The position numbers and the translations under genes were made by a program. From Guillardia theta CCMP2712 (taxonomy: Eukaryota > Cryptophyceae > Pyrenomonadales > Geminigeraceae): DNA of 59,192 bases. The stretch lies in assembly GCF_000315625.1 (NCBI RefSeq), contig NW_005434613.1, positions 282,032-341,223 of the forward strand, given 5' to 3'. Each line of letters starts with the position of its first letter. Positions within the stretch are counted from its first letter, which is position 1. Shown piece after piece: positions 12,719-25,600 of this stretch. The notes below the pieces were generated by a model. That model searched no databases. It saw only the letters and a program-made list of their open reading frames with translations, and was not told where the DNA came from.

Positions 12719-13340
12719 CGCTCCTCAACTCAACGAGAACGCACAGCTTGTATGGAGGAGTGAGACAAGATGGGAGCCGAAGAAGTTTCGTCGGCATCTT
12801 CGAACTGAGACGACCTCATCTCAACCAGGAGATGCTAACAACAACAAACATTAGCTCCTCCGACAACAACAGGTGGGCGCAGAAATCTATCCCCTTCACC
12901 ATTGCCATGCTCTGCCCCTTTCCGTCATATTGCATTGTTGACTCCTACACCACCAGGCCTTCACCCTGTACCCCTTCCTCTCCTCCCGCTACCCTCTTCC
13001 CCTCTTCCCCCTCCTCGTCTCCTCCTCCTCGTCTCCTCCTCCTCATCTCCTCTTCCTCCTCCTCCTCTCCTCCTTCTCTCCTCCTCCTCCTCGTCCTCGT
13101 CGTCCTCGTCGTCTACTCCTCCACGCTCCGTTCCGCACGTGCATTGTCATTGCAATCGGCTCTGGGGCGAGCGCGAGTGATAAAAAGATATTTGCATGCC
13201 CGGCGTTGCCTTTCATACCCTTTAAGCGAGATCATAGTTATTTTAGGTTGATTCGAGCAAATACCACTAATTTAAGTAAGAAGTGAGCTAAATTAAGTGA
13301 AAAGTGGGTGTTGACTGGTGCTGTTCACTGAAGCGGCGCC
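12719..13340. promoter_or_regulatory. Divergent intergenic region between RIO1 and the hydrolase gene
   Basis: The 622 bp separate two divergent start codons, so both promoters are probably here (inference from layout only). The middle (about 12985-13125) is a CTCCTC/CTCGTC pyrimidine-rich tract. The part next to the hydrolase start (13180-13320) is AT-richer. No TATA box or known operator could be assigned. Confidence 0.4.
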
Positions 13341-14105
13341 ATGGAAGAGGCTCCAGTGATGGTAGAAGCCGACGATGGCAGCATAGAAGCCGCTGTAGCG
13401 ATGCCTTCATGTTCTCTTCCTCCCAGACAGCCCTCCTCCTCCTCCTCTCTCCCTCCTGCTTCCTCCAACCCCTCCCTCCCTGCCTCATTGCCGACAATGC
13501 CTGCAGCTGTGCTCTGCCATCCCTGGGGAAGGCTAGGAGGTTGCATGGACGATCACGTCATCCTCTCTGTGAGGAACGCGCTCGTAGAGCAGGGCTTCCT
13601 CGTCTGCCGCTTCAACTTCAGAGGGGTCGGGCAGTCCAGCGGATCAGCCTCGTTCACCGGTGTATCCGAGAGGCAGAACGTGTTGAGCATATGTAAGTTC
13701 CTGCTCGATGGAGCTCCCGTAGCAGGACGCAAGTTGGCCAAGGTTGAGAAGATCGTCCTCGTGGGCTACTCCTACGGATCTGTGATAGCCTGCAGCGTGG
13801 TGGACAAGATGGAGGAGATCGTGGGGGCGGTTGCCATCAGTTACCCTCTGCGATACACGTGGGCGTTGGTATGCTGGAAATCGAGCAAGTACTGGGATAA
13901 GTTTGCGTCTTCCAAGAAGAAGAAGCTGTTCCTGTACGGCACAGAGGACGATTTCACAGGGAAAGATCAGCTGCATGCTGCCTTCATGAAGTTGGGTCAG
14001 CCGGCGGAGGAAGGATGCTATGAAGGGGTGAACCACTTCTGGGTACGAGGGAAGCAGCAGCTTACGAGTAGGATCAGCGAGTGGGTAAGTGAGGTTGTAA
14101 ACTAG
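13341..14105 (+). CDS. Alpha/beta hydrolase superfamily protein
   Basis: Predicted serine hydrolase of 254 residues; substrate unknown. The family layout is clear: HPWGRLGG with the oxyanion region, FNFRGVGQS, the nucleophile elbow GYSYGS, an acid in GTEDDFTG and a histidine in VNHFW. Together these supply a plausible Ser-Asp-His triad. It resembles the short peptidase-S33/dienelactone-hydrolase-like proteins of bacteria and plants. A Ser/Pro-rich stretch near residues 25-50 precedes the domain. It could be an unspliced intron ending in a TTCCTCCCAG acceptor near 13428, since the hydrolase core needs only the later sequence. The gene converges on the C2-GST gene with 73 bp between stop codons. 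Confidence 0.8.
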   Translation: MEEAPVMVEADDGSIEAAVAMPSCSLPPRQPSSSSSLPPASSNPSLPASLPTMPAAVLCHPWGRLGGCMDDHVILSVRNALVEQGFLVCRFNFRGVGQSSGSASFTGVSERQNVLSICKFLLDGAPVAGRKLAKVEKIVLVGYSYGSVIACSVVDKMEEIVGAVAISYPLRYTWALVCWKSSKYWDKFASSKKKKLFLYGTEDDFTGKDQLHAAFMKLGQPAEEGCYEGVNHFWVRGKQQLTSRISEWVSEVVN

Positions 14106-14178
14106 TAGGACACTTAGAGTTTCTTCCTTGCTTGACTTGAGACCAAGTTGTTGGGTTCGCGTGCAAGAACTCTGTCGC

Positions 14179-17100
14179 TCATACCACAAGCATGTGCTCG
14201 ACCTTCTCCATCCTCGACAAGTTCGATGTGATCTTCCCTGCACGCAACGAGCTCTGTGCAGATGCTGCCTGCTGCTCGAGCTCTGATGCGATGATCCTGC
14301 TCTGCTCTTCCCATCCTTGCTGACCGCCTGCGTGAGAGTTATCATCGCCAACTGCCCCATCCATCGCTCAGCTCACCCCCTGAAACTAGCAAGATGGCCT
14401 TCATCTTGTGCATGGGATCCTCGACGGTGTTTAGCTCGAAGAGCTGGATGCGAGCAGCGTCGATCTTGACTGCACTAGCGACGTCCTGCGTCAGGGCCTG
14501 GGAGAGGCAGGAGGGTCAGTTGAGGGTCGGATGGCAGCTGAATGCCCACCATCTTGAACTCGCTGGCCTTGCCGATCTGAAGGACTCCGATGTCCAAGGG
14601 AAGTACCACGAACAAGCCCCTCTGATTCTTGGTGTTGATCTTCAACGGAACCTGAGGCTTAGCAGGCGGAACAACTTTGATCGCCTCAGGTGTAGGTGCA
14701 ACGCTCTTGTGCTGAGGAGGTTGAGAGACGGCTGGAGCCTGCCGGGGAGGAGAAGCGGCCTGAGGGTTTGCAGGGGGGATGCTTGACACACCGACGACGC
14801 CGTTCTGAGGCGCAAGCTTGATGATCCTGTGCCTGTCGAAGATCTTGTCGGAGTAGTTGGAGAAGCAAGCAAGCTTCTTCTGAACATTGTCCACGTATCT
14901 CTTCATCTCAACGTTCCTTGAAAGAAAACTGTCGGGGGCCAACCTTAGCACTTGCCCGATGCCCGTAAAGAAGAGCAAATCAGCGATGCAGAGCTCCTGC
15001 CCAGCGAAGAAAGGTCCAGGAATCCTAGCATTGATGTGCAAGAACGCTGGTAGAAGATCAGCGACAAACTTCTCTTCCGAGGCCTTCAAAGCCTCAGGCT
15101 GAACCGCCTCTACTCCCAAAGCATCGGAGAGGATTTGCTGCACGACAAGAGACATCGAACAACCCCAGAACTCCATCGCCAGATCGCAGATGCCGCGAAC
15201 GTGTGGCTGAGATGGGTAGTAGGAGTCCAAACGGTGCTTGTCGCATAGATATCTGAGTGCTGCGCAACTTGACCTATACCCCGGTGGTTACTTGAGAATG
15301 CCGGGAAACAAAGCGTGAGTTACCATAGGATGAATCCATTGTCATTCATGGCAAACGTCTCAGAATTCTGTGTGATGACACTCAGGAGGACAAAGGGAGA
15401 ATGACAACGAGGAACTTGCCTGCAAGTGCACGGGCAGCTCGATCTTGTTTGCAATCATTCGTACAACCGTGTGCTCAATCTTGCACTCTTCCATCAGCAT
15501 CACGAGGCAACCAACCTCTGGTGACTTGAGGTTGCCACTGATCTGAATGGGCAACAAAGGAGTAGGGCTTGCTTGCACAAGTTCGACACGATTCACAGAT
15601 TGAAGAGATGCGGTCTGTGGAACGACTACCGGTTTTCGGATGGATTGGAGATTGTCGCTCATGGAAGGGACTTCACCGTATCGGATGGACTTCAGAAGAT
15701 TTGGGTCTTCACTCTGTTGCGACACGTTCTGCACAGCATTGTTGACTGCCTTAGCAACAGCTGCAGAGGCAAGCGAAGACATGCCCTCTTGGTCCATCTC
15801 CCCGTTTGCTCCCTGCCCACCGTTGGTAACGGTCATTCCGTTCTGGCCCGTTCCACGGACTGGCAGACTCTGCAAGCTAGCAACTGGATTTGTTGCCACC
15901 AATCTGCGGAATGGTTTGTGTACAGTCAATTTCACACAGTTCCTCAGTGGAGAGTCGCTGTGATGGAACGGACTGTTCGGGTCTTTGATGTACTGATCGA
16001 ACTTTGCGCAAAGCTCCTGGAGACCCATATTATCAATACAACGATGCATTCTTCATGACACAGGAACCTGCGAAGAGGCGTCGCCCTGAGCCATACCCAT
16101 GTTCATGTTGATGTGGGTGGTGAATCCTAGCTCTTGAGTGTCCTCTTTCCAACGCTCTGACCCAACAGGCTGGCGGAATCGAATCAATGCTCGCGTTGAA
16201 AGCAAGAACAAGCCTCGTCCGACATACCTCAAGCCTGTACGGGGGCAAGTCGAAGCATTGATTCAATGCGACAACAATCGCAAGCTCAACGTCGTCAGTC
16301 CTTGGCTGCAGACAGGGAAAGTTTAGCTTTCAAAATCGACTTTCACTTGACAAAAAAAAGCAGATAGTTCACCTTGACGTCGATCCAATTTTCGGTGAAG
16401 AACAGCGAAAAACCACAATCCAGCTCCTTATACTGGAGGAATATGAATCACCTAGTGAAGGGCAAGGTATCCGGAATTCACCAGCATCCCAGGCTTCTCA
16501 TAAATGATGTTCACGAAGAGCTTGCCAGAGACTTGAACACTGGGCTTTGCTCGATCCTATAAAACTTTTCTCACTAGTCGATAGTACCGAGGGAAGGCCA
16601 ACCTGTCTAACTTCAAAAGTCTGGTGCAACTTGAGGCCGGCGTAACTGTCGAGCTTTGCTACATTGAGGTTGACCTCTCCCAAGAAGCTCAGGTCTTCAT
16701 GGGTAACCTTTGAGTTCCTGGATAATCTCGTATCAGCCAAACCACGAGAAGAATGATAAAGACATCACACCACAAGGAAATCTGTAGGATGCTCGCATGA
16801 GGAATCTCCACGGGCAGGGAGATTTCTTCATTGAATTCAGGGTCACAAGTACCACATGACTTCTCGTTTGCTTGAGTAGTTTGGAACGGTCTATCATCCC
16901 ACCACATTAGCAGAACAACAGTATCATTCCAAACAGTGCTTACGTCACAGCTGGCTTCACCAAGTTGACACGGGCGACAACATTGGGCGGGTTGCTGGGG
17001 TCGTCCAATCGCAATCCGTTGGCACTCAGCAACTGAATTCTGAGATGCCCAGAAGTGCTGCTCGCAAACTGTTTTGAAAATTCAATGACATGTTGGCAGT

Positions 17101-17578
17101 AAGAAAGAATTTCGAGCAATGTTTCTTTCGCAAAACAGAATCTCTCAATAGTCGGGTCTCCCCAACTTTTCGAATGTGATGTATCTCATTGTCTATACAC
17201 AGCTCATTGTTGTTGTGGAAAAAGACATCATTGAATAACAAGTGAAGAGATGTAAAAATCCCAATTCTTCCTTCCACAAATTTGACCTTACTTATGCTGC
17301 TGGTTGCATTACACTCACCTTCATTCTTGCTTTCAATTCATCAAAATTCACAAACAAATCCACTAAGATCTCCACCACTTGCGCATCTCATCGACCTTTT
17401 TGCGCTTGATTTCATCCTACTTCACCTCCTTACACATTAGACCCCCGCCAGGCTCTGACTCTGCTTCGATGGGATCTGCATTCTTCTCCTCCCCATACCT
17501 TGAGCTCCATTCTTCTCTGCTACCATCTTCTCCTCTGTCTCCTCTGTCTCCTCTGTCTCCTCTGCCTCCTCGTCTCAT
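14179..17578 (-). CDS. C2 domain fused to a glutathione S-transferase-like domain
   Basis: Fourteen exons (17426-17578, 17319-17369, 16944-17068, 16771-16890, 16603-16717, 16482-16556, 16373-16432, 16228-16326, 16068-16169, 15420-16016, 15324-15367, 14550-15273, 14377-14497, 14179-14327) join in frame to 844 residues. Exons 3-6 encode a C2-like beta domain (HLRIQLLSANGLRLDD, CDPEFNEEISLPV, FLGEVNLNV). Exons 7-10 hold an unrecognised region. The end of exon 10 through exon 12 is GST-like: an N-terminal thioredoxin-like part (SPEVGCLVMLMEE, GFILWSSCAALRYL) and a helical GST C-terminal part (PGPFFAGQELCIADLLFF). The tail is helical and unrecognised. No glutathione-binding residue can be confirmed, so the GST part may be structural, as in some translation and tRNA-synthetase factors. 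The C2 part could bind membrane or protein. The intron 15368-15419 starts with GC. The first two exons are the least certain. Confidence 0.75.
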
Positions 17579-19295
17579 ACTCCATGGGCCAGCCTCAACA
17601 TTACCTCGTGCTGCGACATGCCGATTGCTGAATCTACGGGTCGTATGCCCTAGAAGGTCCTAGCGAGGTCCTAGTGGGGTGAACTGCATGTATCGTAGGA
17701 GGTCTTACATCCCTGTTTTGAATCATGGTCCTAGTATGGTCCTAGATCCCTATGCTGGAGGGCCTAGGGAGAACCACCCATGGTGGTATTGAACTCCCAC
17801 CCCCCACCCTTCCATGAAAAAGTAAAAAAAATCAGATTTTGACGCTTAACGACTCCCAGGGAGTCCTACACTACTGCACCCACCCCATGAAGACTGAGTC
17901 TGGCCACTACCAGGTACCCCCTTACTTCTAGTCTGAAACTGCCTACGAGCCCCGGCACTGTGACCACCCCACCTCCTCATTTTCACTCAGATTTTTTAAA
18001 AAGTCATAGTTGGGGGCCAAAAACTCATTCACCCCACCCCCCCGGATTTCCAGAAGATTCGCTAGTGGCATGACCCCTCCCTCCACCCTTCACTGCGGCC
18101 TTCACTGAAGCCCATCGGAAGTTCCGGTTGGCAACAACTATTACTTAACTATCATACAGTACTAAGTTAATAGCGTAACTGGCACTGTGATTCTCTGTTA
18201 CACTGTGGCAATGATGAGAGGTACAACGGCACGGTACGGTCGCCTTTACTCAAAGTTAAGTTAAAAATCAGTACGAGGACAATCAGGCCCTGAGAGTCGA
18301 GGAGGCTTGACCCTGACCGTCGGACACTGTCGCACAGGCCAAACGGCGAGAAGAGAAAGACAGCGAGAACCAAACCTAATCATAGTAATCCTGCCGACTG
18401 CTGTCCCCCAAAACTTAATTGATACCTTCACTTAACTGCGCGCAGGACAAGCCTGGAGTCCCCCGCGCCGCGCGCCGCCGGCCATGCCAGCCGATCATCG
18501 GATGTCGCTGTGGCCGCCCGGCCGCCGACATACCGGGATGCACCCGCGATGATGGCAGCGTAGGACAGGGAGGCCTTGAGCGTGACGAAAGATCCTGGAC
18601 CGGAATGATGCGTTCAAGTTGGAAGTCGGATCACCTGAAGAAACTTGAAAGGCCTTTGGCGGGACGTGCTGAGCATATGCATTACGATCATCCGATGCCC
18701 TCGGATCTTCCGCTGTGTTGCCGCTTCAGTGCAGTTTGCTCCGAGGCCCTCGAGTCCGGTATTCCATCATTGTCAAAAACATGTGACATGCTGAAGTCCA
18801 GTCCAGAATTAACCCAGCGCTATTCAGTGTGTTTGATGTGCCCGATTATCGGAGGTGACCTGCAAAGTTAAGTGACTCCGGCCGGCTGAGTGAGTAATGA
18901 TTCAACACTAGGCTAACTCAGTAAAACTCGAGTTTGCTAGTCACTTCGTGACTAACTACTAGCCAGTGCCGTCGTACTTTGATAAGTTTCAAAGTTTGAA
19001 TTGAGTCACTGAGGGTGGCACCGGCTGGCGCACGGTATCCGGGCCCGGATGACGAAACTGCGGTGGGCGATGCGGTGGGTTGGAGCAGGCGGGTGGCTCG
19101 GAGGGCTGAAGCTGATCCTGAGAGGAGGCGAAATACGTGGAGTATCCAGCAGGTTCATCATCTTTACTCTCACCTCTACTTCCTCCTTTGTACTTGTTTC
19201 TTCTGCACTACTTCCTGCAATCTCTCTATTTCCACACACGATTGCTTGCTTTTCCTCAAGTCAAGTATCGCTTCTCATCCTTTTGCAGGAAGTTG
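17579..19295. other. Intergenic region with repeat-like blocks
   Basis: Clear coding exons are not visible. The part 17640-17770 repeats GGTCCTAG words. The part 17780-18100 is C/A-rich, with CCACCCC and CCTAC words, like blocks near 22.2 and 44.4 kb. The part 18440-18560 is GC-rich. The last 200 bp precede the cysteinyl-tRNA synthetase start. They include a plausible acceptor (TTTTGCAG at about 19281-19288), so a 5' leader exon may lie here. Confidence 0.45.
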
Positions 19296-21715
19296 ATGGG
19301 AGGGATCGATAAAGATTTTCCATCATCGACAGGAGCAATCCATCTGTCGAACAGCCTGAACGGAAAGAAGGAAGAGGTTCCCCGCGGGAGGACGCTCACG
19401 TGGTACACGTGCGGGCCAACCGTTTACGATCACTCCCACGTTGGGCATGCTCGAGCTTATGTAGCTCTTGACATTGTCAGACGTGTCTTGTTGAGACATG
19501 GCTACAGTATCTTCCAGGTGAACAATCACTGCGATGGACTGTCAGTGAATTAATGCTAGGTTATGGGCATGACCGACGTGGATGATAAGATTATCGCCAA
19601 GTCAAAAGCTGAGAACTTGGCCGGTGTTGAGGGCTCCATGGCCATAGCAAGGAGATTCGAGCAAGCATTCTTCAACGACATGCAGTCCATGAACATCCTG
19701 CCGCCTGACGCGATCACCCGCGTCTCCGAACACATACCTGAGATCGTAAAGTTTATCCGTGACCTTCGAGAGAAAGGATATGCATACGTGGGGGAGAAGA
19801 GTGGCACCGTCTGGTTCGATACGACAGCATATGGTTCCAAGTATGCCGTGTTTGAACCGCTTCGAGCTCAAGAGGATGCTTCCAAAGTATGTCTCGATAG
19901 TGCTTTCCACTGGCTTCTACTTACAACCGATAGGAGGACCAAGACTCTGAGAAGAAAAGCCCAAGAGACTTCGCGCTATGGAAACCTGTGTGTGGCTATT
20001 CCTTGTATATCTATCACGAGATTAAAGTCTCAAGCAGGTGGCAAGCATTTCCGAGACTGGGTGGGAAAGTGAGTTGGGACGAGGACGTCCAGGTTTGGAT
20101 TGATGCAGTTTTGAGTCGTGTGGTCCTCATAGATGGATAGGCTGGCACATTGAATGCTCCGCTTTTTGTCGCACGATGTTCGGAGAAAAGCCTCCTGCTC
20201 CCTATCTTCACTCAGGCGGGCGTGATCTCAAGTTCCCTCATCATGAGAATGAGATTGCGCAGAGCCAGGTTTGTTCTGTCCGTCATGTCCTGGTCTTCTA
20301 TATCTCATTTTCACTCTGAGCAGGCTTTGCTGAATACAGATAAGTGAGTATAAGCCTTTCGATATCAATACAATAGTGCAATGATTTTTTCACAAAAGAT
20401 GGGTGTTCCACTGGCTGCATGCTGGACAGCTGACTATCAAGGTTTTAATAACACCTTCTCTTTTTCCTCCTAATATGAAATCTTGAGAGGGGTTGAAAAT
20501 GTCGAAGTCATTGAAGAACTATACAAGCATACAAGTGCATTTCGATGTCTCTTAGATTCAGATTAATCACTCTTTCGTGATAGGATTTCTTGAAAGCACA
20601 TTCCTCTCGGACGTTTAGGATATTTTGTTTGTTGCACAAGTGACTGTGACCTTGTCTGGTGTTTTCTAATCTGACTTCAAGACCAGGTACTCAGCAGATG
20701 TGTCTTATGGAGAAGACCGTATGGAGGATTCCATAGCATGGGAAAAATCGTTTGCAAACTTTTTCAGAGAGCTTGGACCGCTCGCAGAGTAAGGCCACAT
20801 TGCAGTAATTCACAACAATCACATCCGGAGCAGGAAGAGATATCCGCACCAAGTATCCAGTGGAATGTTGGATGACTTGAAGTGGGAGGCCAAACATCAT
20901 GCTCTAAACCAGGCATACCTTCAGTGCCAGATAGAAAGTGAAGTTGTACCGTGTGCCATCTCCAGGGTCTCTGATCTGCTCCTTGCAGTTCGGGCAGCGC
21001 TGGAAGACGACGTGGACACTCCTACTGCCATGCGACATTTGAAGTAAGTTGTAACGCTCCTCTCAGAGGCTCTTGTAAAGTTGCAGCTAGAAATCTCATC
21101 CGGGACGTGAATGTTTTCCTCCGTGATGAGAAGGACATCCAATCAAAATCGAACCTGTGGCCGTTGCTTTCGAACATCAGCCATTTCATTCAGGTACAGA
21201 CCGCGCTATGATCGCTGTAACTCAAACTTTTCCTGGCGTGCAGGATTCTCTCGAGGGATGGGGTGTCGACTGCTCAGATTGGATCAAAACAGGAAACACG
21301 GAAGTTGTGGCCAATGAAGATGCTGTCCCGGCTTTCGATCAGGTAAACCTTCCCCCCCCCCCTCAATTGCGAATGCTTCTGATTCCTCCTCTTCAGGCAA
21401 TCGAAGTCCTTCTAGCTGTCCGCAATGAGCTTCGAAGCACTGCGATCAAACACAAGAAGGCAAAAGTGAAGGATGATGGTGCATTGGCAAACGAACTTCT
21501 GGGAATTACGGACAAAATTAGAGATTCTTTGTTGCCTGGCATGGGGGTCGAGGTCAAGGATCGCCAAGGGCCGACAGGAGAGGTTGATTCGTTTGAATTC
21601 TTCATCTATAGTTTTGAAACTGATCATTTCGTCCATCTGACAGATGGTGCATACGTGGACATTCAATCCTAGGTTGATTTCGTCTCAAAAAGATGGCTCG
21701 AAACCGGATCCATAG
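19296..21715 (+). CDS. CARS: Cysteinyl-tRNA synthetase
   Basis: Class I aminoacyl-tRNA synthetase that charges tRNA-Cys. About 15 exons join in frame to about 568 residues: 19296-19517, 19560-19886, 19934-19989, 20028-20092, 20141-20268, 20324-20343, 20399-20441, 20490-20534, 20584-20639, 20687-20788, 20861-21043, 21091-21193, 21244-21342, 21397-21582, 21644-21715. Signatures in order: [19 protein letters not shown] (zinc cysteine plus HIGH-like HVGH), [45 protein letters not shown] and the KMSKS loop [10 protein letters not shown]. The C-terminal helical domain follows. The start could be the in-frame ATG at 19137, giving a hydrophobic leader, perhaps an organelle signal. The last intron is inferred; without it translation stops at 21672. 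Confidence 0.9.
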
Positions 21716-22647
21716 TGAGTAGCTGCCATGGAAACTCGTTACATTATAGCGGAGAACAGTTGGGTTGAGTGAATGTGTCGACCAATAGTCTACGCAGTTC
21801 GCTCAAAATGATTTCAGTGGGACTTTCCCCGGATTCGACAATGAAACATTCACTGTAGCCATAGAAGCGATGTACGCAGGTTGGTTCAGAGGAGGTGCCA
21901 TCTCACTCTAACTCTTTGCTGTTCACTCCCACCAGCGTGGCGCATCACTTTCCGTTCCTTCATGTGTTGCCGCCACAAACTTTCACACTAATCTAGTTTC
22001 TCCTTCACTTTGTGCCACAATCCTGCTACCCCTCAGTTTTGAACCCCTACCTACCACGGAAGTACTACCCTACAAGAGGCACACTACGCCTGAAATTAAC
22101 ACCCCTTCATTGCCCATTCTGAAAGGTCTTCAGACCCCTTTCAAAATACCTTACCTTCAAAAGACCCTTCCGACACCAAGAGAGACCCCTTCATCGATGA
22201 CCCTACCCACCCAACCATCGTCGGATATTTTTTGATCTGCCAGTCAAATCGACGACCCCCTCCACCCTCTGATTCTGCAGAGTTGTTCGGCATATTTCAA
22301 CCCTACCCCTACAATATCAACACACCCTACCCCATACCCCATTTCCGCTATACTTTTCACTGTGAGACTTGATAGAATCTCTATGACCCCTACCGTTATC
22401 GTGTACCCAGTGTCATACCACCCCACCCTACTCGCTAGCGACTATACCCACACATCGCTCGGCACTTTGGCGCAAGTGTCCATGCGGAGAGTGAGGAGAC
22501 GCAATCAGCGAACTTGTTGATGCCGGCGCAGAGAGCATCGAGCAGAATCGTGTTGCATGGGGAAGAAAGAAGATGACAGAGGACTGCTGGAATCCAAACC
22601 GATCAAGAGAGGGAGAACATTGAAAGGCAAACCGAACCCCCTTCGCT
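21716..22647. other. Intergenic region with C/A-rich block
   Basis: No gene is recognised. The part 22020-22450 is rich in CCCTACC and CACCCC words on this strand. It includes ATCGATGACCCTACC, which also occurs near 44615. The last 150 bp before the giant receptor gene are ordinary in composition and probably hold its promoter, by position only. Confidence 0.45.
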
Positions 22648-25600
22648 ATGGTTGTGCTTCATTCCACAACTTTGATGCCGATGTCACTGCGGTTTCAAAT
22701 GAGGCCTTTGGTCGTGGCTTTATTGTCAATGTACATGCATATACCAGGAGTTGTCACTACGCCGTGTGACGACTATTGTAATACCATCTCGTTGAAGACT
22801 GCTTGTCTTCAATGCATGATCAGTAACACTGTTGCAAACTGTTTTTGCTATTGGAAAGATGCAGGAAAGTCCGGGAATAGTGCTTGTTCCGAAGCAAGTG
22901 GTTGCACTTGTCCATCCAATTCAGGTGGATCTTTTTGCGCGTGCAACTCCGGATACGTCAGCAATGGCGGAACGTGTACTGAGGCAGGCTGTGGAAACTT
23001 GCTACAATGTCTTCCAACCCAAAGCAGCTGTGCGATTACGAACGCAGATTCATCTTGCAATTGTACAGCAGGTTACACACTATCAGGTACAGCTTGTATT
23101 GCTTGTGGATCAGGAACGTATAAGTCGAGTGCGGGCTACCAAGCTTGCACAAGTTGTCCTATAAATTCGATCTCTCAGCCAGCAAGTGTCAGTTTGACCA
23201 ACTGTTCATGTAATGCTGGATATTATGGGCCATTGGGCGGACCTTGTACTCCATGTGACTCTGGGAAATATAAAAACGAATTGGGTTCAGCAGGTTGTGT
23301 GAGTTGCCCAGAAAACTCCTTCTCAGTGTCAGGTTCGAATATCAGCGGCTGCTTATGCAATAAAGGTTACACTGGCTACAATGGAGGCACTTGCCTTGCT
23401 TGCCCCCAGGGTACGTATAAAAACACTTCGGGATCTGCACCGTGCTCAAGCTGTCCCGTATTGTCAACATCCAGCGAAGGCAGCGTCAATATTTCCTTGT
23501 GCAAGTGTAATTCTGGAGCATATGGTAACGACGGTTCAAGCTGTGTTGCCTGTGAGCCAGGCACGTACAAAGATGCTATTGGCTCCAACAATTGCACCAA
23601 ATGCCCACAATTCAGTACCTCAAATGCTTCCAGCGTGTCAAAAGATTTGTGCTATTGTGTTGTAGGGTATGAGTATTCCTCAGGATCCTGCACCGCTTGT
23701 CCGATGGGAAAATATAAATCGAACATTGGAAATTTTAACTGTAGCAGTTGCCCGGACAATTCCACCACGATCAATGAAGCCAGTCCAGCTGCAAGCAACT
23801 GCACTTGCATGGCAGGGTTTTTCGGTCCACAAGGTGGAACATGTCAGCCTTGTCCACCAGGCACTTTTAAAACTACCCCAGGATCACATGCCTGTATGTC
23901 TTGCTCAGATTCAGAAATTTTGAATTCCACAGATGGTCAACCAACATGCGAGTGTAATATTGGATATTTTCGAAATCTTTCAGGACTTTGTGACGCCTGC
24001 CCGGAAGGATACTATAAGAGTATGGTCGGAAACTATGACTGCACTCCTTGTCCTCCTAACTCAACGTCGTCTAGAGGAAGCAAAGCTTATTCTGATTGTC
24101 TCTGTAATTCTGGTTTTACTTCTGTCGAAGGCTTGGAATGCACTCCATGTGCGGCTGGAACATTCAAGAAATTGATTGGATTTTCAACTTGCATACCTTG
24201 TCCTTTGAATTCATATTCGTCTGCAGCAAGTATATTATGTCAATGCAACGCGGGATACATTGACAACGGAAACGATAGCTGTATTGCATGCCAAGCAGGG
24301 AAATATCGAAGTGCTGATTTGCTAAATTGTACAGATTGCCCTGGAAATCTTACCTCTGATTTGGGAAGCTCGTCTATTGAACAGTGTACTTGTGATTCTG
24401 GCTCGTATTACTCCATCGATGGATTCTGTAAATCATGTGAAGCTGGAAAATATAAAGCGTTTCCAGGAAAGGATGACTGCATGACGTGTTCAGCCAATTC
24501 AACATCAAATCCAGGAGCCATTGCTTGCGTTTGCAAAGAGGGATATACACCTGTCAATGAACAATGTGTGGCATGTGATACGAACACATACAAAGACATC
24601 ATCGGAAATCTTTCTTGTAACCTTTGTCCAAACACCATGATCTCAAATTTTGGAAGCATTTCCGTCAACGATTGTCAATGTGCTCCAGGATACACAAGCA
24701 CACAGAATCAAAACTGCACCAAATGCATAGCAAACACGTACAAGAGCGAGGCAGGGTCGGCCACCTGCACGGCCTGTCCGGGCAACGCCAGCAGCCCGCC
24801 AGGCAGCGACGCGGTCGAGGCGTGCAGGTGCAACGCGGGCTACACGGGGCAGGACGGCGGGGAGTGTAGGGCGTGCGAGGCGGGGACGTACAAGAGCGAG
24901 GCAGGGTCGGCCAACTGCACGGCCTGTCCGGGCAACGCCAGCAGCCCGCCAGGCAGCGACGCGGTCGAGGCGTGCAGGTGCAACGCGGGCTACACGGGGC
25001 AGGACGGCGGGGAGTGTAGGGCGTGCGAGGCGGGGACGTACAAGAGCGAGGCAGGGTCGGCCAACTGCACGGCCTGTCCGGGCAACGCCAGCAGCCCGCC
25101 AGGCAGCGACGCGGTCGAGGCGTGCAGGTGCAACGCGGGCTACACGGGGCAGGACGGCGGGGAGTGTAGGGCGTGCGAGGCGGGGACGTACAAGAGCGAG
25201 GCAGGGTCGGCCAACTGCACGGCCTGTCCGGGCAACGCCAGCAGCCCGCCAGGCAGCGACGCGGTCGAGGCGTGCAGGTGCAACGCGGGCTACACGGGGC
25301 AGGACGGCGGGGAGTGTAGGGCGTGCGAGGCGGGGACGTACAAGAGCGAGGCAGGGTCGGCCACCTGCACGGCCTGTCCGGGCAACGCCAGCAGCCCGCC
25401 AGGCAGCGACGCGGTCGAGGCGTGCAGGTGCAACGCGGGCTACACGGGGCAGGACGGCGGGGAGTGTAGGGCGTGCGAGGCGGGGACGTACAAGAGCGAG
25501 GCAGGGTCGGCCAACTGCACGGCCTGTCCGGGCAACGCCAGCAGCCCGCCAGGCAGCGACGCGGTCGAGGCGTGCAGGTGCAACGCGGGCTACACGGGGC

